From Leuctra nigra (lineage: Eukaryota; Arthropoda; Insecta; Plecoptera; Leuctridae), in the NCBI GenBank assembly GCA_934045905.1, contig OW203762.1, forward strand, positions 50,183,411 to 50,247,410: DNA of 64,000 bases. Direction: 5' to 3'. Made by a program: the position numbers and the translations under genes. The notes under the pieces were generated by a model. The model did not search any database and was not told the DNA's origin. It worked only from the letters and a program-made list of their open reading frames with translations. Within the stretch, counting starts at the first letter, position 1. Each line of letters opens with the position of its first letter. Below are positions 50,430-59,221 of the stretch, piece after piece.

Positions 50430-51905
50430 GTTGAGCGAGCGTAGCGAGCGTCACCACGGTACTCTTATGGCACTTTCTCTGTGTGTTTTTTTGTTTTTTT
50501 GCCTGCACTGCCCAGGTCAAACCGCACAACCAATCGATCTGAAATTTTGTACACATACTAACGTAATCTATGCGATCCCTGGGATCTTTTCTGAACGAGA
50601 TCCTGTGATTGGTTCAAATTTTATAAAAATTATCTTTCGATTGGTTGGTTCGATCAATTTGAAATTTAGCAAAGTTATTGCAACCAACATTGTACCCAAT
50701 CAAAAAATAATTCAGCCAAATCCTCCAATTGGTTCAAATTTGAAACTATTTTTCCTGTGATTTTTGAAATTTAAACTGGAACCGATTGACCGACCAACTA
50801 AAAACTTCGCATGGTCATTGGTACCAACATTTAAGGTATTTTTGCCAATTTTCACTCTAATCTGTCGTTATTTTCAAAAGTTTTTGTCATTTTAGGGACA
50901 TTTTGCGTGTTGGCTGTCAAATTCACGGCGACTTCGAATCTACAAGGCAAGGTAGTTAGAGCAGAAAGTTTTAAACGATATGAAACTAATAATGACCGTT
51001 CAACAGATTGATCTGATATTGTGTACACACACTACATATCATATCATATGGGTGGTCCCAGGTATATTTTTTGAACGAAATCCTGTGATTTTTGAAAATT
51101 AACAAGGAACCGTTCAATCATAAAGGTTTAATCGATCAACTTAAAACTTAGCAAGGATTGGCACCAATATTTTTCATTTGTATACTTAATTTAAAACGGC
51201 CTATAGCCACACCACCATTTGACCTATCAAATGGTCTTCGATTAATCTGATCAATCAAACTCATATTTTGCATGGTCGTTCAGACCAACATTGTCTCTTA
51301 TTTTACAAATTTTCAGCCCTACCAGTCAAGAACATAGATGCACTTATTGACAGTTTTAATAACTGTCAGAAATGACATTTCAAAACAGAAATTCCACTGC
51401 ATTCTGGGTTGCTCTATGTAGCAAAGCAAAGTTTATAGATGGCTATTCTCAATATCAAGTAAGACAGATTCTTTTCTTAGTTGATCATATTGCAATACAT
51501 AATGTAGTTAAAATGTAATGTAGGTATTTCATATACATAGGTATAGGTATACCTTATCTAAAATAATTTATTTTACGATATGGATTGTGTTTCACAGTTA
51601 TGAAAACGACGTTTTGACTAGATAACATCATATTTTACACATTTCCAGCACAATCGGTCAAGAATTTACAGACTTATTGCTGTTTTAAGTGTTTGAATAT
51701 CTGTCCAAAGAGATTGATGGAAAAATATCAGTACAATAATCTGTTATTTAATTGATCCAGAGTGTTTATGAAAAGTTGCAAGGAAAATTGGTAATAAATA
51801 ATGTATAGTAAGTTATCTTTGATTGAATGGATCGTGCTATGATTGGCGATGTCGTGCGTGTCGGTGCTCGCTCATCAACGCGTTACACCGAGCGTTTTCC
51901 TAGTA
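50430..51905 (-). repeat. Interspersed repeat family R1, copy F (inverted, long)
   Basis: In inverse orientation: TTGAGCGAGCGTAGCGAGCG at the left and CTCATCAACGCGTTACAC at the right. The interior holds several diverged units around TTGATCGAACC and ACCAAC motifs, so this may be the longest copy of R1 here. No protein-coding remnant seen. Confidence 0.65.
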
Positions 51906-51974
51906 TTGGAAATGCCAGTTGTTTTCCGATTTCTCTCCGAAATAATCCAAGTCTAGATTTTGCATCTGCACTGC

Positions 51975-52518
51975 GATCGTATAACTTTGCTCGACAAACG
52001 ATCGTCAACTTATGAGAGATTAGCATTGACTCGACTATGTCGATAGACTATGACGTGGCAATGTTATTCTCCCATTAGAGTAGACGATCGTTTGATCGTT
52101 ATCTCTCAACTTATGAGAGATTAGCATTGACTCGACTATGTCGATAGACTATGACGTGGCAATGTTATTCTCCCATAAGAGTCGACGATCGTTTGATCGT
52201 TATCTCTCAACTTATGAGAGATAAGCATTGACTCGACTATGTCGATAGACTATGACGTGGCAATGTTATTCTCCCATAAGAGTAGACGATCGTTTGATCG
52301 TTATCTCTCAACTTATGAGAGATTAGCATTGACTCGACTATGTCGATAGACTATGACGTGGCAATGTTATTCTCCCATAAGAGTCGACGATCGTTTGATC
52401 GTTATCTCTCAACTTATGAGAGATAAGCATTGACTCGACTATGTCGATAGACTATGACGTGGCAATGTTATTCTCCCATAAGAGTAGTCGATCGTTTGTC
52501 GAGCAAAGTTATACGATC
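51975..52518. repeat. TIR-bounded satellite: five 101-bp units
   Basis: Perfect 30-bp inverted ends (51975-52004 and 52489-52518, starting GATCGTATAACTTTGCTCGA) enclose tandem units whose starts are at 52005, 52106, 52207, 52308 and 52409, period 101. Variant bases alternate (GATTAGC/GATAAGC; AGTAGAC/AGTCGAC), so units 2+3 match units 4+5 as a 202-bp dimer. Each unit contains the self-complementary CGATCGTTTGATCG and CTCTCAACTTATGAGAG. Confidence 0.9.
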
Positions 52519-52769
52519 ACCTCAAATATGAGTACTAAATCCTACATCGACGTGTATACCAGTGGAGTAGCAAAGCAATGGTTTATACCAACTAAAAGTA
52601 ACGAGCATCGATGTAGAAAGTCTTAGCGTTCGTTCCTTACAGCTGGCAACATTCGCTTCAAAGTAGCTTCGTTTACACCGGATAAGTTTCACAGTTATGT
52701 TTGTTTTTTGCTTCGGTTCAGTTACATTTCACATTGTTTACTGACCGCAAAAATGAACTGATCAGTGAT

Positions 52770-52985
52770 CACTAACTGAACTTATCATAACACGGTATTT
52801 GAACGAAACTGATTGGCTGCTGGTCAAATTCCTTGACGATACATTCTTGTTATTAATCAATGAAACGAGGGCTCATCTACTAGTAGAGTGAGATGACGCG
52901 TTAGCACAGACTTTATCGGATGGCCATCAAATCGATTTAAGCCAACCCGCTTCTTTCGAATACCGTTGTATCTGTTGTTGGGTGT
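52770..52985. mobile_element. MITE family M2, uninterrupted copy (about 216 bp)
   Basis: The ends CACTAACTGAACTTATCATA and (inverse) CACCCAACAACAGATACAAC are diverged TIRs, with ACGGTATTTGAAC just inside. The interior matches the LINE-split copy at 21386-23975. Confidence 0.7.
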
Positions 52986-53179
52986 CGTTACGTTTTCGGT
53001 AAAAAAAAATTCTTTCGATAATAGGTACTGTGTGTCTTGTTCCTGACTTTTCTATGCTTTTGAGGGCAAAGCTTTGAAACATTACGTTGATACCTCCAAT
53101 ATTAAATTATAATATAGAGTATGATAGAAGAATTGAAAGTTCCACTATGAATATAGAGAACATTCGTGATCGCTCACTC

Positions 53180-53285
53180 AAGAGACAAATGACGGGAAGG
53201 TTCCCTGCTAATTGGCCACGACTGACTCTTTCCCAACGTTCCTTGCATATTCTTCATCGTCATCATAATCATAATGATTATGAAT
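53180..53285 (+). mobile_element. SINE body fragment
   Basis: AAATGACGGGAAGGTTCCCT, then GCTAATTGGCCACGACTGAC and the ATCATAATCATAATGATTAT tail match the SINE body; no tRNA-like head. Confidence 0.6.
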
Positions 53286-53374
53286 AGTGCAATATTCAAT
53301 ATCTTCAATAGAGCAAAAAATATATATTTAAATAACTTTTTAAAATTCAGTTAATGTATAGATGTGTAGGGACC

Positions 53375-53500
53375 TGAAATATTGCAGTCAGACAAATTCT
53401 ATTTATCGGGGGTTAGAGATAGTTTTTTTGACATCCTTTCTTTTAGGGTGAGGGGGGTGATCAAACCATTGTTAGTGTAGCGTCCTTTGTGCACAGCCCG
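53375..53500 (+). repeat. Direct repeat unit, copy 1 (partner 54195-54325)
   Basis: Shares TGCAGTCAGACAAATTCTAT, GGTTAGAGATAGTTTT, TTTTAG..GTGAGGGGGGTGAT and CATGCACAG-like sequence with the partner 0.8 kb downstream. Confidence 0.6.
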
Positions 53501-53529
53501 TAGGCTAATGTCGACGGATGAGTGATGAG

Positions 53530-53812
53530 TGGAACAGGTTGGCTGAGAGGTTAACGCTCTGAGCTTGTATTCCGGAGGCCCGGGTTCGATTCACGCGGCC
53601 GTCCTTCCTGACTGGGGTTTTTTCGTGGTATTCCCTCAGTCGAGAGGCAAATGCTGGGAAGGTACCCTACTAATAGGCCACGACCGCCTCCTTCCCACCT
53701 TCCATCCTTACCTACTCTTCACCATCATCTCCCAATCATAATCATTATCATTCATCCGTCGCCATTAGCCTCGCTGCAGAACAGTGCGACGCTAAGCCCC
53801 AGACCAAAAAAA
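53530..53812 (+). mobile_element. tRNA-derived SINE, full-length copy 1
   Basis: The head has box A GGCTGAGAGGTTAACGC and box B GGGTTCGATTC. The body (CGTCCTTCCTGACTGGGG, CAAATGCTGGGAAGGTACCC, GGCCACGACCGCCTCCTTCC) ends in AGCCCCAGACC plus poly-A. About 89% like copy 2 by eye. No clear TSD. Confidence 0.85.
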
Positions 53813-53822
53813 TATATTATAA

Positions 53823-54000
53823 TGGATGGGCGGTGGGAAGATGGCGGTCGTGGCCTGTTAGTAGGGAACCTTCCCATCATTTGCCTCTCGACTGAGGGGA
53901 TCAACGAAAACGTCTCGGACAGGAAGGTAAGCATCGGGATTCGAAACCGGGTCTGCGAAGTGCAGCGATACCGACTGCGCCAGCGTGCCCGTTTAGATTC
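53823..54000 (-). mobile_element. SINE, second subfamily, minus strand
   Basis: Immediately follows the previous SINE in opposite orientation. On the minus strand the head is different (CTGGCGCAGTCGGTATCGCT, box B GGTTTCGAATCCC) but the body (CGAGAGGCAAATGATGGGAA, GGCCACGACCGCC) is shared, so two tRNA heads use one body. Confidence 0.7.
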
Positions 54001-54127
54001 CAATGAGTTATTGTCAGATGTGAAAACATGGAGTTCCGAGCGGCGTGGCATACGCCACTACGTATAAAAGTAGAAGTAGCAACTGGGTGGTGTGCGTAAT
54101 GAACGTCACGCTTCAGGGGGTGGAAGG

Positions 54128-54144
54128 GGGGGGGGGGGGGGGTG
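54128..54144. repeat. Poly-G tract
   Basis: Run of about 16 G; a second G run lies at about 54267-54281. Both could form G-quadruplexes and are error-prone in assembly. Confidence 0.6.
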
Positions 54145-54194
54145 GAGACATTGGGACATTACGTTTTCATGTTCAAGCTAGAAACTGTACATTC

Positions 54195-54325
54195 TGATCA
54201 ATTTCGCAGTCGGACAAATCCTATTTCGGAGGATAGAGATAGTTTTGTGTTGTCCTTTTAGAAGTGAGGGGGGGGGGGGGGGTGATAACTAATTTTTAAC
54301 GTGACGTACTTCATGCACAGGCATC
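54195..54325 (+). repeat. Direct repeat unit, copy 2 (partner 53375-53500)
   Basis: See the partner entry; the G run here replaces a shorter GGGGGG in copy 1. Confidence 0.6.
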
Positions 54326-54718
54326 ACGTTTTGATGTTAAAACTAACTAGGAAGACGCTCGGTGTAACGCGTTGATGAGCGAGCACCGGAACGTGCAAGA
54401 CCTAAAACAAAACATGTTCCACTCAAACAACGATATCTACTACGTTATTCGGACTTGCATTGCACCTTTCCATCTATATCACTGATATATAACACGTGGA
54501 TTGCGCATCAATGCTAGGCGAGGGAAGTCAAGTCACCGCCGTACGGATCTTATGTACTGCTACCTTTTTTGGTGAAGGAGCCAATTTCCAAACATTTTAT
54601 AAATCACATAATAATGGGATCCGCAGGAGGCAATCAAATGTAATACACCGAAAATAATCATTTGAATTACTAGTTTATTCTGATATTTTGACGAAGCCCC
54701 TATACCTATAAAGTAGAA

Positions 54719-54787
<69 letters not shown>
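54719..54787. repeat. (TCTG)n microsatellite, about 17 units
   Basis: Uninterrupted TCTG/GTCT repeat. Confidence 0.9.
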
Positions 54788-54789
<2 letters not shown>

Positions 54790-54866
54790 GTTCTTCATAC
54801 ATTTCTTCACCCTCTGACCGATCTCAATTAAATGTGGTATGGAGATTTTAACTGAGCCTGCGCACA

Positions 54867-55156
54867 ACGGAACAGGTTGGGTGAGTGGTTAACGCTCTCA
54901 GCTTGTATTCCGGAGGCCCGGGTTCGATTCCCGCGGCCGTCCTTCCTGACTGGGGTTTTTCGTGGTTTTCCCTCAGTCTTCAGGCAAATGCTGGGAAGGT
55001 ACCCTACTAATAGGCCACGACCGCCTCCTTCCCACCTTCCATCCTTACCTACTCTTCACCATCATCTCCCAATCATCATCATAATCATCCATCCGTCGCC
55101 ATTAGCCTCGCTGCAGAACAGTGCGACGTTAAGCCCCAGACAAAAAAAAAAAAAAA
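54867..55156 (+). mobile_element. tRNA-derived SINE, full-length copy 2, with 12-bp TSD
   Basis: Flanked by AGCCTGCGCACA at 54855-54866 and 55157-55168. The head has GGGTGAGTGGTTAACGCTC (box A) and GGGTTCGATTCCCGC (box B, with a perfect core). The body matches copy 1 and a pure A tail of about 16 follows CCCCAGAC. About 290 bp; probably the youngest SINE in the window. Confidence 0.92.
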
Positions 55157-55592
55157 AGCCTGCGCACATCGTAGGGTACTTACCGCCTTCCCCAAACTAC
55201 CCCTTATTGAAAAATCCACACCAATTGAAAAATTTAAATTGACACTTTCGGCCATATGCAATATAAAATTTCGGCCATATAAAATTTTGCACATGTGTAC
55301 TTCGTCAACCTGCCCACATTTCAGGCTACTCCCCCCCTCCCCCAAACCACTCCTAATTGAAGAAATTCAGCTTAAAGGGTGAATGTACGAGAGATAATTT
55401 CACTTTTTGACATTATCAGGTGTAATAAACCCTTTACGAAACAGTCTCCCGAATTTTCTACTCTCATGTACCCCTCCCCCACCCCCCATCCCTTCACGCC
55501 GGCACCACGAGCAACGCCGGGCAGGTCAGCTAGTGTTGACTTATTTCCTAATTCTGAATAACTTATCATCTTCTTGTTTCACTTTTCTGCAG

Positions 55593-55650
55593 AGGTCTCT
55601 GTCCTAGTGCATGTGTGACGTCACATCTGGCTCGCCGGTTGGGGTGGGCC
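55593..55650 (+). other. Candidate short exon upstream of the Arg-rich exon
   Basis: A very good acceptor (TTGTTTCACTTTTCTGCAG) is followed by one open frame (GLCPSACVTSHLARR). A weak donor GTTGGG would join it in phase to the exon at 55787; the better-looking GTGCGT would not. Low confidence. Confidence 0.25.
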
Positions 55651-55786
55651 AGGGTGCGTCGTGCATCTTCATCATGATGAGTGGATTATTAATTATATCT
55701 AATATTAAGACTTCTTATTAGCCCCATATGTGTTACGTTTTGACAGGACTTTGACTCTAGCATTCATTTTGTTTTCATTGTTCCAG

Positions 55787-56021
55787 GGACACATTCCGTC
55801 GCTGTCATGTCCTCCATCGTGGACGTCAACGCCGTCGTCGTGGGCGTCGTCGTAGACGTCGTCGTGGGCGTCGCAATCGTCGCGGTTGTCGCTGCAGACC
55901 CGCGCGCCTTGCGTTAAACAGTCAAGTTGTAGATTCAGTGAACAATTCAGCACAAGCTGAGAGTAAATTCAACGGGTATTACGTCACCACGGACTACTAT
56001 GACGTCATGCCCAAGTGTTAG
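55787..56021 (+). CDS. Candidate 3'-terminal exon, Arg-rich protein of unknown function
   Basis: A strong acceptor (TTTTGTTTTCATTGTTCCAG) precedes 55787 and the frame runs to TAG at 56019-56021, giving 77 residues. It begins DTFRRCHVLHRGRQRRRRG, continues through a pure Arg/Gly stretch with GCRCRP, and ends FNGYYVTTDYYDVMPKC. The last part uses GC-rich third positions as the real genes here do. Competing readings exist: another + frame starting MSSIVDVN is open for 36 codons, and the minus strand can be read as a Thr-rich mucin linker (PTTTSTTTPTTTA). No family recognised; upstream exons uncertain. Confidence 0.35.
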
Positions 56022-57102
56022 CGCGTGTGAGCAACTCTACAGAAGTAGAGAGTCAATTCAAAGTGTATCACGTGACCAAGACATCCCCGCCTCTTGGATG
56101 ACGTCATCGCCCGATGGATGACGTCATCGCAGTGGATTACACTTCGAGACGCCGTATCAGGGACGCAGCAACGGTAGGAGGCGCTGAACGCGTCCCATGT
56201 TATAGTAGCTAGTGCTGTGTTGCCGTGCTGATGGAGCTGAGACATTAGGACCTCGTCGCAGCATCTCCCATGTACCCGTCTCTGCTCACTCGGCGTTGAC
56301 GAGACTTGGCAACAGTGTGCTTGTGTTCTCTGGGGTTAGGTAGGGAGCTGTTGCCAAGTGTCGTCAAGTTCGCTTGTCTCAGCGATTCAGTTCTATAACG
56401 CCGTGTCAATTGAGTTCCCAGGTCCTCGGTGCGTCCTCTCAGCGCATGCGCCCTTGAGACCGGGGTTCGACTCCTGGACTTGACATGGTGACGTCATCCC
56501 CCACATGTCGACCGTCACGCCATCTAGCGGGAACTACAACTTGTGAGCCACTGTGAGTACACAATTCACAAACACTCCAAGTACCTGGAGCCCTATTTCT
56601 GATAAAAGTGAGAGTGAAAATGAGACACAAAGAGTGAGAAAATTGTTATCAACCAACAGAAATTCAGCAGGATTAGATTCTATTGGCTGATACTGAATTT
56701 GTCACTATTCTTTCTTAACCTCACTTCTCACCTTTTTTTATGAAAAGGGCCTATGAGCCCAAGCTACGAGAACATACGGTAAAGAAGCTGTAAAAACGCA
56801 ACCAAGAAAGGACCATGTTGTACAATTCAGCTCGTAGTGCCAAAGTAAACTGGTAATCGCTTTTACCAAACCTATATGTAATGAACATAAGCAATTTCTT
56901 TCAATTATAGGCAGTTTTTCAATACCTGTTCTAACATTTAAACAGTTGGTTAGGACCTCGGTTAGGACTACATTGCCATGGCAACAACAAATAGTATTTC
57001 TTGAATGACCGCTTACGTAACTACTGTTTTTTTTAACCGAGTATTGAGAAACTCCCTCAACATTTTCAACGAGCATCAATCTGAGATCTATGTTGTTTTC
57101 AG
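56022..57102. other. Mixed region, no assigned gene
   Basis: GC-rich to about 56560, with two GGATGACGTCATCGCC-type CRE-like repeats (56095-56130) and an inverted pair ACTTGGCAACAG/CTGTTGCCAAGT (about 56306-56360). May be the 3' UTR of the preceding candidate exon. The remainder is AT-rich. Confidence 0.35.
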
Positions 57103-57188
57103 TTCGACAGAGTTCGACGTCGGAACTCGACCGTCCACCGCGACGCCCACCTGCAGCGCCACGACGCCCTCTGGATCTACATTTCCCT
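57103..57188 (+). other. Candidate internal exon (86 bp)
   Basis: Bounded by TTGTTTTCAG and a consensus GTGAGT donor. The first frame (FDRVRRRNSTVHRDAHLQRH, then DALWIYIS) has GC at about 24 of 28 third positions, the coding signature of this window; another frame is Ser/Thr-rich (GTRPSTATPTCSATTPSG). No neighbour exon could be linked, so the gene and product are unknown. Confidence 0.3.
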
Positions 57189-57231
57189 GTGAGTCATCTT
57201 GATCGCTGACAATTACTGTTACTTCTTTACA

Positions 57232-57325
57232 CACTTGGGTTCGATTCCAGCCGCCGTATTTATACTGAAGCCAAATGATGGGAAGGTTCCCTACTATCTT
57301 CCCACTCTATCTTCAAACTCTTCTG
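57232..57325 (+). mobile_element. SINE fragment
   Basis: GGGTTCGATTCCAGCCGCCG (box B) followed by GCCAAATGATGGGAAGGTTC and CTACTATCTTCCCACTC. Confidence 0.6.
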
Positions 57326-57329
57326 ACAT

Positions 57330-58309
57330 AATATGGCTGAAGTAAAAATATGGCGAAAGTAGATTTTTGTGTTATAATTTTTTTTTATTCAACCAAAAAA
57401 ATGAGAGTGTTGTGCTAGATGTGTATAGTTTTTTTTTGCAATACACTGTAAGTAAAGTGTGATACAAAAGTAAGCTGGATACACTATTGTTTACATTTTG
57501 AAATTTTAGTTTTGAGCAATTAATGATATTTTCTTTATTACATAACTTACCAAGTTGAAATTTCACTATACTCAGACCTCTTAAGGTGGCGCAAGCGCTC
57601 GACCGTTTTAGCAAATTGAGAGAGAAAAATAATTGTCTCATAAGTGGGTGTATTTTAATATTATGTTCACATAATCAGTCTGAATGTATATTACTTTTCA
57701 TTTTTGCGTCATGCCTTGTTAATTAGGCGCCGTTTATTCAACAAAACAGCGCTAAACGATGAAATTTCCGATACGATTGGAGACTAAGCCCGTGAACCAA
57801 TTGACCTCAAAATTTAATCATGATTAGATAATAGACAAACTTAGCGTTATCACTTGGCATATTTTTAAAATTAAATTTCATATACCACCCAGCGAGACAA
57901 GAAAATAGACAATGTTTCACCAAAAATCAAATATTATTACTTATTAACAAAGCAAAAAAATAAAAATTTAATGTATCACGTGATAACCCGAAGTTTGTCT
58001 TTCATTATTGAAATTTAAAATCATTTCGTCATCCAATTTTGTCTCCAATCGTATCCAAAAAAAGTGTCAGCAACAAGCGGCAAAATCGCTCGCGCTTGCA
58101 GCACCTTAGCTGTATATCTTGTGTCTAACCCATGTATCTTACAGCTAGGAGATGGACCCGCCTACAGGCTGTTGCTGATGAAAAGGGGTCTTTTTGATTC
58201 GTCCACTAGGCGTGTTGTATTTTACTGACATGTCTCTTGGACGATTAAACTGACTTCCTTGAATACATCGATCATCGGAGAGGAAAGAAGACACGTAGCA
58301 TCAAGTCCA
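57330..58309. other. Intergenic, nothing recognised
   Basis: AT-rich; no exon-like sequence and no repeat found. Confidence 0.4.
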
Positions 58310-58627
58310 GGAGGCCAAGTCTTGAAACTTACGCCTTCAGGACGCAAACGCTCTAGGACGTCATATAGTCTCATTTACTGTAAGAGTGATCGACATTGAA
58401 ACATAAAGTCAAGCCACTTATTTGATTGTCATCCAGCAATCTATTGGAAACAATTTATTAACATTATAATTATTATTACAGATGTTATTCAGTCATAAAA
58501 CCTTATTCAAAATTAAGATAAACAGTTAACAGTAGATTTCAAGGTCATCATTGTTACAGTAAATGGGACTTTATGACGTCCGAGAGCGTTTGCGTCCTGA
58601 AGGCGTAAGTTTCAAGACTTGGCCTCC
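58310..58627. mobile_element. MITE family M1, copy 2
   Basis: Same 70-bp TIRs (GGAGGCCAAGTCTTGAAACT) and interior as the copy at 12632-12958; 318 bp. Both copies are flanked by CCA/CAG-like bases, so a short target duplication is possible but not proven. Confidence 0.85.
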
Positions 58628-58668
58628 AGTGTGGAATCCACACTTTCGGGGGACCAGCGCAATTGGGG

Positions 58669-58740
58669 AATCATTGAGCGAGCGTCTCCTTTTGGCTCTT
58701 TTGGCACGGACCTCTTTTTTCTGTTACTGAGGCTAAACAG
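58669..58740 (-). repeat. Repeat family R1 end fragment
   Basis: TTGAGCGAGCGTCTCCTTTT, then GGCTCTTTTGGCACGGACCT and CTGTTACTGA, the inverse of the 3' end of R1 copy D. Confidence 0.65.
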
Positions 58741-58759
58741 GCCAGCGTTTTTCTTCGTC

Positions 58760-58921
58760 AAGAAAAACAAGGTCTCTGTACAAGGTCTTCTGGCAAGAAT
58801 CCTCCGAACAGGTGCGTGATTTGTCACAGGCAAAAGAACCACTTTGCATGATAAACTCTAATCAATGTATGTTTGTTTATTGAAAGCCATCCTTGCATCT
58901 GTGGGCGAAGTAGCTACATAA
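58760..58921 (+). pseudogene. Decayed fourth copy of the small-peptide gene (exons 3-4 only)
   Basis: The stretch ending at 58811 (VSVQGLLARILRT, donor GTGCGT) matches the helix core QGLL..IL of genes 1-3. After a 69-bp gap, as long as the genuine last introns, TGAAAGCCATCCTTGCATCT matches exon 4, ending TAA at 58919-58921. The acceptor that reads TTTAG in the intact genes is TTTAT here; a nearby AAAG might substitute. No signal-peptide exon is found upstream, where M1 and R1 insertions now lie. Confidence 0.6.
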
Positions 58922-58935
58922 AACTTTGCAGCACG

Positions 58936-58947
58936 AAGAAAGAAAAA

Positions 58948-58995
<48 letters not shown>

Positions 58996-58998
58996 AAT
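58936..58998. repeat. (AAAG)n microsatellite
   Basis: Near-pure AAAG repeats just after the pseudogene, continuing as an impure A/G-rich tract to about 59040. Confidence 0.85.
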
Positions 58999-59221
58999 AC
59001 AGACAGACAGAAAGAATGAAAAAGAAAAAAGAAATAAATAAATTCACTACCTATGTCAAATACTAAATAGTAGCTATCGTAAACCTAAAAAAAATTAAGT
59101 ATTCTTGTTGGGTTTACAGTAAAGAAATAAAATAATTAGTTTACGTGAAAATCGTATATTTATGTGCATAATCTCACATCTCCTCTCACGACAATCTCAC
59201 ATTATACCGCCTCCTCTCCTC

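Larger units (their letters stand above)
54695..55533 (+). mobile_element. Helitron-like element with TCTG-repeat head and CTAG end
   Basis: Begins around CCCCTATACCTATAAAGTAG followed by a TCTG repeat and ends GCCGGGCAGGTCAGCTAGT. This general shape is common for non-autonomous arthropod elements ending in CTAG. A SINE (54867-55156) is inserted in its middle. Assignment to Helitrons is tentative. Confidence 0.4.

Noticed and set aside
50290..50760. 156-codon frame as a gene
   Set aside because: Runs into the end of an R1 repeat copy; the frame is accidental.
56440..56500. tRNA-like GGGGTTCGACTCC box B
   Set aside because: No matching box A at proper spacing and no cloverleaf; probably chance or an old SINE remnant.
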